Assembly (NCBI GenBank): GCA_026419775.2
Contig: JAOPGA020000489.1
Location: 1-64,000 of the forward strand
Reading direction: 5' to 3'
Length of the DNA: 64,000 nucleotides
From: Acrasis kona
Taxonomy: Eukaryota; Heterolobosea; Eutetramitea; Acrasida; Acrasidae
This document shows, piece by piece, positions 1 to 10,501 of the stretch; positions within the stretch are counted from its first letter, which is position 1; every line of letters begins with the position of its first letter. The translations under genes were made by a program, and so were the position numbers. The notes under the pieces were generated by a model that ran no database searches, had not been told where the DNA came from, and saw only the letters and a program-made list of their open reading frames with translations.

Positions 1-117
1 GTAGGTTATTTACAGGGGGGGTGACGTGAGTCTGGAGTAGCCGTGGTAGCCTTTCGACATAAACCACGGCCCGAAGGCCTTCCTTAACCGACACTCTTAA
101 GTTGATACCGACAAGCA
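1..117 (-). other. ITS2 rDNA spacer (partial)
   Basis: On the minus strand this follows directly after the 3' end of 5.8S rRNA, so it should be internal transcribed spacer 2, running off the window toward 28S. The sequence folds into clear hairpins: CCGTGGT and ACCACGG (about 41-69) form a perfect 7-bp stem, and AAGGCC/GGCC around a TTCG loop forms another. No protein-coding signal is visible. The 5.8S/ITS2 boundary is approximate. Confidence 0.65.
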
Positions 118-196
118 ACACAAGTGGTGCCTGAGGGTGCAGTATGCGTTCAAAGATTCGATGATTCACTGTTAGTTGCGATTCACATTACGTAAC
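118..196 (-). rRNA. 5.8S ribosomal RNA, 3' portion
   Basis: Read on the minus strand, the segment contains the near-universal 5.8S core GAATCATCGAATCTTTGAAC. It is preceded by an AATGTGAAT block and followed by GCA...GCACCC, in the order seen in eukaryotic 5.8S rRNA. Only the 3' half is present, because the upstream side stops at the ambiguous base at 197. The 3' end is estimated from family length. As it stands it is a fragment and not a working gene. Confidence 0.85.
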
Positions 197-197
197 N
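197..197. other. Ambiguous base at rDNA/protein-gene junction
   Basis: A single N separates recognisable minus-strand 5.8S rRNA (ending ...ACGTAAC on the plus strand) from an in-frame Pro/Thr repeat of a protein gene. 5.8S should continue here, and the surface-protein gene should have a start and signal peptide here. Neither does. The position therefore looks like an artificial join or a break. Confidence 0.7.
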
Positions 198-660
198 CCT
201 ACGCCTACTCCAACACCCACTCCAACACCAACCCCTACACCCACTCCTACACCGACACCAACTCCTACGCCCACTCCTACACCAACACCGACTCCTACGC
301 TTACTCCTACGCCCACTCCTACACCAACATCGACTCCCACGCTTACTCCTACGCCCACTCCTACACCAACACCGACTCCTACGCTTACTCCTACGCCCAC
401 ACCCACTCCTACACCGACACCAACTCCTACGCCCACCCCAACACCTACACCGACACCAACTCCATCGCTCACCCCATCTCTCACTCCTACATCCACTCCT
501 GCGCCAACGCCCACTCCAACATCAACACCCACGCAAACTCCAAATCCGACACCCACCAGTTCTACGCCAACTGTATCCCCTACACAAGCACCAACTCTTA
601 CACCATCTAACTCACCAACTCCAACCCCTACACCTACTACAATTATCACTCCGACACCTA
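198..660 (+). repeat. Pro-Thr codon repeat (mucin-like stalk)
   Basis: An imperfect tandem array of 6-nt CC(N)AC(N) units encodes alternating Pro-Thr with occasional Ser or Leu. It stays in one frame with the downstream ectodomain. The antisense strand reads as an open Gly-Val array purely because of the repeat composition. Confidence 0.85.
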
Positions 661-1577
661 TGCCAACACAAGTTGCCGCCAGTATTGATATTAGTATGGG
701 ATACGTCGATGCTCCATACACATCACCCAACAACACTTTCACCGCTGTCAATACAGACGGAAATAGCATGACATTAGCTAGTACATTTACTTCATCAGTA
801 TCAAAGCAAAGAACAGCTCTTTCTAGTACCACCAAGTCTGCAATTACAGACAAGAGCGCCTATACTGGTTTCTACATTCTACCATCGACTTTATCTTCTT
901 TTGGTTTCCCTGTAGAATTATGGTTATATAGCTCCACGTCCTATTTCATTTACACTGCTCTAAGTCTCGATCCAATACGTGGAAAGACGATGGTTGTACA
1001 GGTGAATCAGAAACAAAATAATTTTAATAAAACAATTGCATGTGGGTTCACATCTAATAGACAGTACAAATATACTGTTACATTGACTAATATTACTTCG
1101 AGCATGTATTCTGCTCAGGTCAGTTTGGTGAGCACGACTGGTGTGTCTGAGTGCTCAACCTCTTTGAATTTGGATCCAGATAATTTCGACTGGAAGTCCT
1201 TCTTTGCTAACCAATACAGTGCAGTATTGTCGCAGAGTAATTATGTTGCTTCGGGTTCTTCTAGGGCACTTTTATCCTCCAGTTCTTATTTGGCTATAAA
1301 TGTTACTGAGTTTGGATTATCGAGTCCGCCAATAAATAGTGGCAGTTCGTCTGTACCTTCGTCGAACACTAATGACAATTCATCAAACAATAATCTAATC
1401 ATTATAATTGTGATTGTTGCTATAGTAGCTTTAGCTGTTACATGCGTCACAATTTCTCTATGTGTAGTAATTCTGTGTTATTACAGGAAAAAGAGCAAGG
1501 TGCATAATTTCATCCCAAGCGAGATAAGTACTGAAGGCCATCATCAAATCCCCCAAGAATCGACTCCGGATGAATAA
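198..1577 (+). CDS. Mucin-like type I surface glycoprotein (5' incomplete)
   Basis: The frame is open from the ambiguous base to the stop. About 155 residues of Pro-Thr stalk are followed by an unrecognised ectodomain of roughly 230 residues with few cysteines. Then comes a hydrophobic membrane segment ([17 protein letters not shown] and following) and a short basic/polar cytoplasmic tail beginning YYRKKSK. The stalk would be heavily O-glycosylated in the secretory pathway and would hold the head away from the membrane. There is no start codon or signal peptide, because upstream sequence is rDNA and an in-frame TGA lies at 162. The true 5' exon is missing. An AATAAA-like signal lies just after the stop. 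I do not recognise the ectodomain. The membrane topology is clear, the function is not. Confidence 0.75.
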   Translation, partial: PTPTPTPTPTPTPTPTPTPTPTPTPTPTPTPTPTLTPTPTPTPTSTPTLTPTPTPTPTPTPTLTPTPTPTPTPTPTPTPTPTPTPTPTPSLTPSLTPTSTPAPTPTPTSTPTQTPNPTPTSSTPTVSPTQAPTLTPSNSPTPTPTPTTIITPTPMPTQVAASIDISMGYVDAPYTSPNNTFTAVNTDGNSMTLASTFTSSVSKQRTALSSTTKSAITDKSAYTGFYILPSTLSSFGFPVELWLYSSTSYFIYTALSLDPIRGKTMVVQVNQKQNNFNKTIACGFTSNRQYKYTVTLTNITSSMYSAQVSLVSTTGVSECSTSLNLDPDNFDWKSFFANQYSAVLSQSNYVASGSSRALLSSSSYLAINVTEFGLSSPPINSGSSSVPSSNTNDNSSNNNLIIIIVIVAIVALAVTCVTISLCVVILCYYRKKSKVHNFIPSEISTEGHHQIPQESTPDE

Positions 1578-1894
1578 TTTATATATTACAATAAAGTTTC
1601 ATTATTTCAAAAAAAATAGATCTCTACCAAGTATAAAACTTTACAAATTTTTTTGAGAGTACATTGTCTGAGATCAAAGTGCCTGTAGGACAAAAATGAA
1701 GGATGAGACCCAAAGATCAAGAATAAAATAAATATTGGATTATATAGTTTTACACTGTAATTATAAAAGTGCTCTAATGCATGTTGATAATGGAAAAGGG
1801 AGTAAAAAATAGTTAACAATAATTTTTATTAATTAAATCAAAATTCAAAGTTTCGTTGGTTTATCCTGTACACCTAGTATAGTTTACTAAAAAA

Positions 1895-4823
1895 CTAAGT
1901 TGTCCTATTCAACATCGCAAGGAGTGTTGGGATTTTTAAACTAGTAACATTATACACCATCATATCTCCTTTTCCCTTAACAGATATAATACCTCTTTCT
2001 TCAATAATAAAATCATGTTTAATGGCTTCATACATTTCTCCACAACATTGTATGTTTCCCTCTGTAGCTGAAGAACACATTCTCGACGACACATTAACGG
2101 TGTCACCAAAAACATCGTACAGAAATTTACTAGATCCCAGAATACCTGCAATAAATGCTCCTGAGTGTATACCAATTTTAATCTTGAGATTGATACATGA
2201 ACGAGCTAGGCACAATCTAGCTGCATCTCTGAACGCACATGCTAACGCTGCAAGCCGCTGTTGATGGTTTTTAACGTAGAATGGACATCCACAAACAACC
2301 ATATAAGTCGCACCGATGCTCTTGATTTTTTCGCACTGATGCTGGATTGTAAGTTCATCAAACTCCGCGAACAATTTATCTAATATGTTGATAATGTCTA
2401 TAATCTCATCTGAGGTGTTGCTCTTTTGTGTATCAATGAGTGCGTCATCAATACCGATGATTGTTACGAAACATATGCTTCCCGAATCTATTGTATCATA
2501 CGTACTCCCTGGAGCTATCTTCAATCTCTCCACTATAGGTTTCGGAATAACGCTCAGCATCAACTCATCATTTCTTTTCTGTTCTGACTCTATAGATTGT
2601 ATTTCAATCTTCAACATGCTCTTTAGTTTGAATATAGATCTTATTCTATAATCTGCGCAGGCTTGAGAGTATCCAACTCCGAACAGACTTGCAAAGATAT
2701 AACTCAAATCTGTATATACACTTTGTTTATACACCACTATAGAAACAATTGGAATGACAAGCATTGGTAGTGCAATGATAGTCTTGACTGAATATGGAAT
2801 ATTGGGAGGAAGGTACAGCAACATCACTGCAGTTAAACCAAATATTGATTTAAAGTGGTAGGCGTTATCGGCATCATATAAGCAGGAAGTAAATATAACA
2901 TATATAAAGGATTCTGCTAGTAGAGAGCATATAAATCCCAGCAGTTGATATTTACCCAGAGGTGTCATAATTATAACCACAATTATGGCTAAAAGTGTTA
3001 CAACTATGTAGTTAAATATCATCGTGATAGATGATATCAAATTGACCTCTACAACCATCAAACAAATAACAAAAAATACAGCAAGAAACAATTGTGTAGA
3101 AAGACAAATTCTAAGAGAAGCCAAACCCTCACTGTAAGCGACCTTCCAGAATGTAATTTCTGTACTCATGTTGCGAAAGAAATAGAGAAGAGGTATCCAT
3201 TTATGATTCTCTCTTTCTATTATTGTCAGAGATTTATTGGTTTCTATATCAACATCCAATGATTCATCTCTACTTAACATCGCCTGCATCTCGATTAGAT
3301 GATCTGATGTAGTCAACGCCTCTTCCTCTGTATCATTTGTATCGAGGGAAGACTGAGATGTATTGTGATGCTTAGATTCATTTCTTTCGTGAACAAAGTA
3401 GGTTTCAAGTTCTCCAAATTTTTTCACTTGTATGAAACCTCTGTCGACAAAATCAAACTTATCGCTACATTCCTGTTTTATTTGTTTTGTAACATGTATG
3501 TGTGATGGCAAGGAAGAAGCTTCCATTTCGCCAGCCAACATAACAGTTGTACCATAACAATCGAAAGAATACTTCTTGTTCCCAATGATAGCTGCCACAA
3601 CATTACCACTAGCACATCCGATTCTTAATTTAAAGTTCCAACCATATTTTATGTTCGTGTCCTCAATGTGCTTCATCATTCCTGTAGCCAAGTCGAGTAT
3701 CCTACATGAGAAATATGAAGGTTTCTTCTTTTCTGGATTTGTTAATCCTCCTACACAAAAATAGGCATCCCCGATAGTCTTCACTTTCTCCAAACCTAGT
3801 GTTTGGCATAGAGCATCAAAGTGAGAGAAATGGACGTTGAGCATAAAGACCACATCTTCAGCAGATGTTGTCGAAGAGTAATGAGTGAAGCTGCAAAGAT
3901 CACTGAAAAGAACACAAGCCCCCATACATTCTTCCACGATTATATCTTTTATGTTACCATGCTTATAATTCAGTTTAGGAACCATATGTTTGGGAAGTAC
4001 ATTCAATAGCAATTGCGTACTTCTTTTGTTTTCTTTTTCTTGCCGCCGCTTCTCTATTAAAAGTTGCTCGCCTATAACGAATGACCGTCTAGAATAACTT
4101 TCTATTACGTACAGTAACACGAGACATCCAACTGAGAAAACAAACTGCTCCATCATATATAACAAATAAATCGAAGTCCATGGATAATAAGTAGGAACCA
4201 TGACAGCGTACGTCAAGCAGTAACAAATTAAAAGTAATAAGGTTGTTAACAAAGGTATCATAATTCTACATTGCACTAATAAGTAAAGTCCAATCAAGGA
4301 AAGCGGTGTGCCAGATGGAAATGATAATTTTAGGAGGTATAGCGAATTCGCAACAACGCTCTTGGTCGAAACAATGACAACAATGCTTGCGTAAAATACA
4401 AAAACACAAATCTCAGGGAACAAAATGAACCTCCTCTGCAAGTAGTTCCATCTGCGCGGTATCAAAAGTAAGGCGAGTGATAGGATTGTGAAGGGTAACT
4501 TTATCGGTTATTAGATTGACTAACAATAATAGGAGGCTTACGAATACAGCGTATCTGGAAATGTAGTGAAACAAGTACCAAAATGAATCATTGGATGTGT
4601 CCCAAAGTATTGATGCAATAATATATATGATAAACATTATCACAGCACCAATTCTCAACCGTATAATATCATCTCCATAGTAGTATTTGATGAACCTCGC
4701 CTCCAAATCTCTATCATTAAACCACAGGAAAACAAAGTTCTGCTTTGGTTCAAATCTTGATGTTGAGTCCTCATGTAGATACGATATGCCCACGCTCTGT
4801 TGTAATATGGGTGACACGCTCAT
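1895..4823 (-). CDS. Transmembrane adenylyl cyclase (two cyclase domains)
   Basis: Two exons join across a 43-nt intron (4499-4541, GTAAGC...AAAG) to give about 961 residues. The order is a membrane bundle, cyclase domain C1, a second membrane bundle and cyclase domain C2, the layout of animal membrane adenylyl cyclases. C1 keeps both metal aspartates (LFSDLCSF near residue 294 and KTIGDAYF near 338). C2 lacks them but keeps the adenine-specifying Lys (EKIKSIGATYM) and Asp and the transition-state Asn and Arg (DVFGDTVNVSSRM). This is the expected complementary C1/C2 active site and predicts ATP rather than GTP as substrate, giving cAMP at the membrane. Without the intron the gene looks like two overlapping frames. 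The regulator is unknown. Confidence 0.88.
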
Positions 4824-5345
4824 ACTGTGGTAAATGCTTCTTCTATGTACAGCTATTTTAATTTTGTAAAGGTTGTAAAATATGCTCTAATCATCCGAAA
4901 AAGGTTGATGTTACCCTTAATACCTTAGAGAATATAATAGGAAGGCCGTTTATACAAAGATAAAATAACTTGTTACTCTAGTATCTTCAGTATTTTTTAT
5001 CACTTGGGACAGGCCCTATAGATTGATCAGCATGTTGTTGCCAGGAGGTTTTCTTGAATTTAATAAAACTAAAAGTATGATTTTAATTGCAAGGCGAAGC
5101 GACGCGGTGGCGTAGCAGCGTAAATGAATTATTCAATAATCGAATATATTCGGAGGAGGAAAGTTTGGGTCGGATTCCTACAACCTGTCTCTCTTGCGGG
5201 TAGTTTAGAACTCCATAATCATTTAAATCTTACTCTCAAACTATAGGTTTGAACTTTCTGGTATTGAGTTCATGATCGCTGATGGTTAGTTTGCGGATAA
5301 AATTCGAATTATATATACCATAAATATTTTACCTTTACAAAATCA
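4824..5345. other. Intergenic region, divergent promoters
   Basis: This lies between the start of the cyclase gene (minus) and the DUF455 gene (plus), so it should hold both promoters. A short GC-rich patch near 5090-5125 stands out in AT-rich sequence. I found no convincing tRNA, snRNA or reading frame. Confidence 0.4.
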
Positions 5346-6275
5346 ATGAACATAGTCCGCACCTCTTGGGGATTTAAACATGCACAAAGGGCATACGTAA
5401 AGCATTATAGTTTTTTTAACAAAAATTCTTATCTTGGTAAAGCTGTAGAAGTGTTGACGACCGCAGATCCAAAGAAGAAAGTCTCATTGACTCACGACTT
5501 CAACCCGACTGACCTAACCGAGGAGAAGACTATAAACGAAAATACAAAGGGTATATGCGAGAACGAGGAGTACACACCAAAACGACCTCTCCTACCGACT
5601 TTAATCGATGACGATAAACAAAAAATGCCAACATACAAGAGCCTAAATGTCTCTCTACCCGTATTTCTGCTACACAATACCGCGCATATCGAGCTGAACG
5701 CTATCGACGTAACATGGCATACAATGCTCTTGGCGGATCACTTACATCCAAACTCCATGCCTGAACAATTCTTTAAAGATTTCTATAAAATAGCTAGTGA
5801 CGAAGCCAGACACTTCTCATTACTTTGTAAATTATTGGAACAACACAATTCATTTTACGGAGCACTGCCTTCTCATGGCACGATATGGAAAAGTGCTCAA
5901 CTCACTCAGAAAAGTTTATTATCGCGAATATGTATGACCCAACTCGTTCAAGAGTCTAGGGCATTAGATTCGGGCGAACGATTATCAAAAAAGTTCATCT
6001 CATGTGGAGATAAGGATTCTGCACAGCTTATAGAGACGATATGTGAAGAAGAAATCGAGCATGTGAAGATTGGAGTAAAGTGGTTTAAACATGTACTTGA
6101 CCATGTTTTGAAAAGCAACGAAACTTATGAGGATGCATTCAGACGTTTAGTGATGGAGAACTATGGACCCATACCTATACCACTTAATGAAGAGGCTCGC
6201 ACCAAGGCAGATTTACCGAGGGATTGGTACTATCCTATAAGCAGACATGTTATAAAAACAAATAAAAAAGGTTGA
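5346..6275 (+). CDS. DUF455 ferritin-like protein
   Basis: A single-exon protein of 309 residues. The family is recognised from carboxylate/histidine helices typical of the DUF455 ferritin-like fold: AHIELNAIDV near residue 115, DEARHFSLL near 155 and EEEIEHVKIG near 235. These could bind a di-metal centre. The biochemical role of the family is not established. The first 25 residues are basic and hydroxylated without acids, which would fit a mitochondrial presequence, but this is inference. The ATG is the first in the frame and follows an AT-rich leader. Confidence 0.8.
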   Translation: MNIVRTSWGFKHAQRAYVKHYSFFNKNSYLGKAVEVLTTADPKKKVSLTHDFNPTDLTEEKTINENTKGICENEEYTPKRPLLPTLIDDDKQKMPTYKSLNVSLPVFLLHNTAHIELNAIDVTWHTMLLADHLHPNSMPEQFFKDFYKIASDEARHFSLLCKLLEQHNSFYGALPSHGTIWKSAQLTQKSLLSRICMTQLVQESRALDSGERLSKKFISCGDKDSAQLIETICEEEIEHVKIGVKWFKHVLDHVLKSNETYEDAFRRLVMENYGPIPIPLNEEARTKADLPRDWYYPISRHVIKTNKKG

Positions 6276-6513
6276 AATGTTTTTGCAAATTCTGTAAATC
6301 CAGTTGGTTAAATTTAAAAATGTTGCGATGGAATATCTTTTATATTTTCTTGATATTTGAATGTTTCTTCAAGAGGTACTTTTATAATCTTTGTAGTCGC
6401 TAGTGATATCAAATCTGAACTACTTAACGCGGTGCTATTAATAGCAACAATGTTGTAAGCATCGGCGTATCGGCAATGTCACAACGAGCAATATCAAAAT
6501 CATTATCTCTAAA

Positions 6514-8718
6514 ATGCAAACAATCGACAGATCGAAGTCAAGAGCAGATGTTGTATTCAAACACATCCACCCTAACGTGGACCACAAACTAGAACCTACA
6601 TCTATCCAACATTCGGATGTCAAGGCACAAGAAGAAGTAGTCACGTATGAGGTTAATAAACAAGTAGCTGTGATTCGTATGGGATCTAAACCAGTAAATG
6701 CTGTAAGCTCACATCTGAAGAGCTCGATCGAGGAAAAAGTATCGGAGGCTAACAAAGACACCAATGTAAAGGCAATCGTTCTAATGAGTGCCATTCCAGG
6801 ATTTTTTATTGCAGGGGCAGATATTACAGAGTTCAAACCCAAAACAAAGACCGAAGATCCAACAACAAGATTACCGAGCAGATTAGAAGGTAGTACCAAA
6901 CCAATCGTCGCAGCTATTGACGGTTTTTGTCTCGGAGGAGGTTTGGAGACTGCAATGGGATGCACAGCAAGAGTTGCAACTCCTAACAGCCGACTTGGAC
7001 TCCCAGAACTTAATCTTGGAATCATTCCAGGATGGGGAGGAACGCAAAGACTTCCAAGATTGATTGGAGTTAAGAAGGCTATGGAACTCATGCTAACCAT
7101 GAAACCAATTTCTGGCAAAGAGGCCCATGATCTCAAACTTGTCGACCAATTATGCGAATCTAACCAACTATTGAGCACAGCCATCCAACTAGCACTTTCC
7201 ATCGACATGTCAAAAAACATCAAATCACTACACAGACAAGATCGCTTGGAGAGCAAGGCCGAACTAGAACAAATATTCGCACATTTAGAAAAGATGGTGG
7301 ATCCCAGACAACCACAACAAAGACAAGCGCTCAATGCAGTCAAAGCCGGAGTGACCCGAGGTGGAGACGAGGGATTAGTGGCAGAGGAAGAAGAATCATT
7401 CAACGTGCACAAACCAACCGCAAAGGCTCTTCAACATTTATTCTTTGCAGAGAGGGCAACATCAAAGATACCAAACGTCCCTGCATATAACAAGAAAATC
7501 AATTCTGTCGGAGTGATCGGAGGTGGAACCATGGGTGGTGGCATTGCCATTGCTTGTCTCGAGAATGGCATCAAAGTCACCCTCAAAGAAGTCAACCAAA
7601 AGTTTCTAGATGCAGGTTTAGAACGAATCAAAAACACATTCAAGAGCAAATTAGAGAGAAAAAGAATCAATCAAAAACAATTCGACGCAGCGTTAAACAA
7701 CCTCACGGGAACCGTTTCCTACGAAGGATTCCAAACACTTGATTGTGTAATTGAAGCCGTGTTGGAAATTGTGGATTTAAAAAAGAGCGTGTTCAAAGAT
7801 TTATCCAAACATTGTAACAAGGAATGCATCCTCGGAACCAACACTTCCACCATTGACATTGAAAGTATTGCCTCCGATTTGGATTGTAGGGATCGCATCA
7901 TTGGTTTACATTTCTTCTCTCCAGCGAACGTAATGCCACTTTTGGAAATCATTCGCACTTCACATACAAGTAACGAAATCATTGCAGCCGGTCTTCAACT
8001 ATCCAAACAATTAAGAAAAACACCAGTGGTGGTTAAGAATTGTGTTGGATTTGCTGTCAACAGAATCTTCTTCCCATATGGAGGTGCCGCTGGTTTCCTA
8101 GTTGATAGAGGCGTCCATCCATACCGCATCGACAAGGCGCTCAAAAACTTTGGATTTGGTGTGGGTCCATTCAGAATGAGCGATATTGTTGGGTTGGATG
8201 TGGGCGTCATGACCAGTAATAGCATGAAGGGTGCTTATTCTGATCGTGCTTATGATGGTCAACTCAAACAAATTATGGTTGACCAAAAAAGATTGGGAGA
8301 TAAAGTTGGAAGGGGTTATTACGTTAAAGGTAAACCCGATGAAGAAGGAATTGCCGATCTCATCAAAGCATCACAAAACAGAGCCAACAATCCCAAACCA
8401 CTAAAAAATCAAAATGAATTTACTGATGCTGACATTCAAGAGATTTTGTTGTTACCCGTGGTGAATGAAGCATGTAGGGTTGTACAAGAAAATTTAGTGT
8501 ATCGCGTGAGCGATTTGGATGTGGCGAGTGTGATGGGTATGAACTTCCCGAGATTTAGAGGTGGAATTGTTGCATGGGCAGATGTGTTTTTGGGAGCGAA
8601 AAAGACTTTTGAGAAATTGGATAGATTGTATCAAGAGACTGGAATGGAAATGTTTAAACCATGTGAGTATTTGAAGAAGTGTGCAGATAATAATAAGAGT
8701 CTTGAAAGTGGATTGTAA
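6514..8718 (+). CDS. Bifunctional enoyl-CoA hydratase/3-hydroxyacyl-CoA dehydrogenase
   Basis: 734 residues, single exon. An N-terminal crotonase domain (about 45-240) has the oxyanion-hole motif FFIAGADITEF and catalytic glutamates in LGGGLETAMGC and LPELNLGIIPGWGG. It is followed by a 3-hydroxyacyl-CoA dehydrogenase NAD domain (VGVIGGGTMGGG near 330, catalytic His in GLHFFSPANVMP) and duplicated C-terminal helical domains. The family hydrates trans-2-enoyl-CoA and oxidises the L-3-hydroxy product in beta-oxidation. The domain order matches FadB/FadJ, HADHA and peroxisomal EHHADH. The protein ends in SGL, which is not a canonical peroxisomal signal. A short out-of-frame ATG at 6476 opens a basic peptide. 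The compartment is therefore undecided. Confidence 0.93.
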   Translation: MQTIDRSKSRADVVFKHIHPNVDHKLEPTSIQHSDVKAQEEVVTYEVNKQVAVIRMGSKPVNAVSSHLKSSIEEKVSEANKDTNVKAIVLMSAIPGFFIAGADITEFKPKTKTEDPTTRLPSRLEGSTKPIVAAIDGFCLGGGLETAMGCTARVATPNSRLGLPELNLGIIPGWGGTQRLPRLIGVKKAMELMLTMKPISGKEAHDLKLVDQLCESNQLLSTAIQLALSIDMSKNIKSLHRQDRLESKAELEQIFAHLEKMVDPRQPQQRQALNAVKAGVTRGGDEGLVAEEEESFNVHKPTAKALQHLFFAERATSKIPNVPAYNKKINSVGVIGGGTMGGGIAIACLENGIKVTLKEVNQKFLDAGLERIKNTFKSKLERKRINQKQFDAALNNLTGTVSYEGFQTLDCVIEAVLEIVDLKKSVFKDLSKHCNKECILGTNTSTIDIESIASDLDCRDRIIGLHFFSPANVMPLLEIIRTSHTSNEIIAAGLQLSKQLRKTPVVVKNCVGFAVNRIFFPYGGAAGFLVDRGVHPYRIDKALKNFGFGVGPFRMSDIVGLDVGVMTSNSMKGAYSDRAYDGQLKQIMVDQKRLGDKVGRGYYVKGKPDEEGIADLIKASQNRANNPKPLKNQNEFTDADIQEILLLPVVNEACRVVQENLVYRVSDLDVASVMGMNFPRFRGGIVAWADVFLGAKKTFEKLDRLYQETGMEMFKPCEYLKKCADNNKSLESGL

Positions 8719-8740
8719 TAAATGAATTTTTGAACGTGAT

Positions 8741-9382
8741 TTATAAATTTTGAAGCTCTCTTTTCATATTTATGAGGGATTTTGCTTCGTATAAAGACCG
8801 CATTGTATCGGTGTAAAATAATGATTCACCACTTTCAATTTTATTAATCCATGATGTCAAGAATTTTCCTCTTTCCGTCTTGAATGTTTGATCATCTACA
8901 TGATTGTATTCATTTCTAATGTTTTTCGCATAAGTATCATAATCTTGCTGATTGGAACCTAAAATTGAAAGATCCAAATCTAAAAATACATGCATAATGT
9001 AACTTCCATCTTTGTGTTTCATGTGGTTTTTTGTTGCTAAGATGATTTCAACAACCACATCTGATTCCTCTTTGGGTATACAAAAGTCGATAGCAAACTC
9101 AAGAAATAAGCTGGCACTCTGATCCTCATTATCGTGTTTTGTTGGTTGATATATGATATCATGAAAAAGGACAGTCATGCTCATAACGTGCTTGTCAAAA
9201 GGTTGCAAGTTTTTATCTTTCAATTTATTAAAAATGTCTTCAATGTGATCTAGAGTGTGGTAATACCGTTGCTCCTCGGCATACATTTTGATAATTATAT
9301 CCCACCACTTGTTCTCATAGGTATCAGTGGCTTTATAAAACACTACTAAATCTTTGTAGTGCTCGTACGAACTTGATTTCAT
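8741..9382 (-). CDS. HD-family metal-dependent phosphohydrolase
   Basis: About 213 residues from the ATG at 9382. The frame stays open further upstream to 9664, but the family (COG4339-like predicted HD phosphohydrolases) is about 200 residues and homologous sequence begins shortly after this ATG. The metal-site signature is visible: YYHTLDHI near residue 45 and VLFHDIIYQ near 75, followed by a conserved NEDQSA stretch. The substrate is unknown. The gene converges tail-to-tail with the beta-oxidation gene, 22 bp away. Confidence 0.75.
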   Translation of the reverse strand: MKSSSYEHYKDLVVFYKATDTYENKWWDIIIKMYAEEQRYYHTLDHIEDIFNKLKDKNLQPFDKHVMSMTVLFHDIIYQPTKHDNEDQSASLFLEFAIDFCIPKEESDVVVEIILATKNHMKHKDGSYIMHVFLDLDLSILGSNQQDYDTYAKNIRNEYNHVDDQTFKTERGKFLTSWINKIESGESLFYTDTMRSLYEAKSLINMKRELQNL

Positions 9383-9831
9383 TTCAAAAAATGTTCTTTG
9401 GTTGATCAAGAAATTGTAACAAAGATAATTAAGGCAGTGAAGATCAAGAATAATGGTGAAGAAGCTGTTTTTTTGACTTGTCAACGTACTTATTGACGTT
9501 GCATATTTTGCCTCCAATATATCCAATTTGATTTGATCTTTCCTGTCAAGTTCTTTGTCGCAGGTAAGCACGACAGTATAACATAACTTCCATCCGGCCG
9601 CAAAGGTATTCCAGTGTATTTCTATATTTTGAACAACCAAATGAACTCGCCCGAACAATCGCACAAACCCGTCGTGTACTTTTTATGCTTCTTCTACTTT
9701 TTTTATTACCTCCTCCGCTTCTGCTTCTGTTTGCTCGATTTTATTAATTATTTTGGTGTATATGCATCCCTCTCTAGCATGTCGAAGAAACAAAATTTTT
9801 GTAGATAGTCAACCTAGAAAACGTTACAAAC
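9383..9831. other. Intergenic region, divergent promoters
   Basis: This lies between the HD gene and RABL2. An open stretch continues upstream from the HD gene on the minus strand, but it shows no family similarity. A 64-codon plus-strand frame here is hydrophobic and low complexity. Nothing else is evident. Confidence 0.4.
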
Positions 9832-10481
9832 ATGCCAGAGAAGGATCCTATTAAAGTAATTCTATTGGGCGACTCTGCCGTAGGAAAATCAAAGCTAGTA
9901 GAAAGATTTTTGATCGATGGATTGTAATTTACATATCGCGTAGTATCTAATCTTTCTAGTCAGAATCAACAACAAAGTACTTATGCACTAAATATCATAT
10001 CGTACGTAGGAAAAGTCGGAGATGAAATTGAAAATATTGATTTTTGGGACACTGCTGGGCAGGTATGAATTAATGAGGTTAATCTTGGTTAAATCTTCTA
10101 TAGGAGCGCTTCTTTGATGTACATCCATCTTATTACTACCAAGCACATGCCTGCATATTTGTATTTGACACTGCACGCAAAGAAACGTACAAAAATCTCG
10201 AAAAGTGGTTTCAAGAACTCCAATCTCACCGAAAAGGAATTCCATGCATTTGCGTCGCCAACAAGATCGACATGGACCCTAGCGTAACCGAGAAGACATT
10301 CAGCTTCGCCACCAACAAGGAAATACCCTTCTACTTTGTATCCGCCGCAGACGGCACCAACGTCGTCAAGGTCTTCAAAGAAGCCATGGCACTAGGAAAA
10401 CAATGTAGAGACAATCCAGAAAAAGACTTTTTGAGCGATGTATTGGACCTACTCAACGACGACACATCAAACATTGAATAA
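9832..10481 (+). CDS. RABL2: Rab-like GTPase RABL2
   Basis: Three exons with introns at 9924-9959 (36 nt) and 10063-10103 (41 nt) give 190 residues. The spliced protein starts with the P-loop LLGDSAVGKSKLVERF, reads DGFQNQQQSTYAL across the first junction and WDTAGQERFFD across the second. It has an ANKID guanine-binding motif and ends with SAADGTNVVKVF. This follows RABL2 closely, including the characteristic STYAL and SAADGTNVVK segments, and lacks C-terminal prenylation cysteines as in that family. RABL2 works at the ciliary base with the intraflagellar transport machinery, so its presence suggests a flagellated stage or ancestry. It converges on ASCC3 with a 20-bp gap. Confidence 0.92.
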
Positions 10482-10501
10482 CATAAATAATCGTTTTAAT
10501 T

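Noticed and set aside
188-853. A 221-codon Gly-Val open frame on the minus strand
   Set aside because: It is antisense to the Pro-Thr stalk and runs into rDNA at the junction. It is a composition artefact.
1895-4823. Frameshift or split into two genes in the adenylyl cyclase
   Set aside because: A consensus 43-nt intron (4499-4541) in phase 0 restores a continuous membrane segment, so no frameshift is needed.
5080-5250. Possible tRNA or snRNA in the GC-rich patch
   Set aside because: I could not fold a cloverleaf, and there is no B-box or Sm site.
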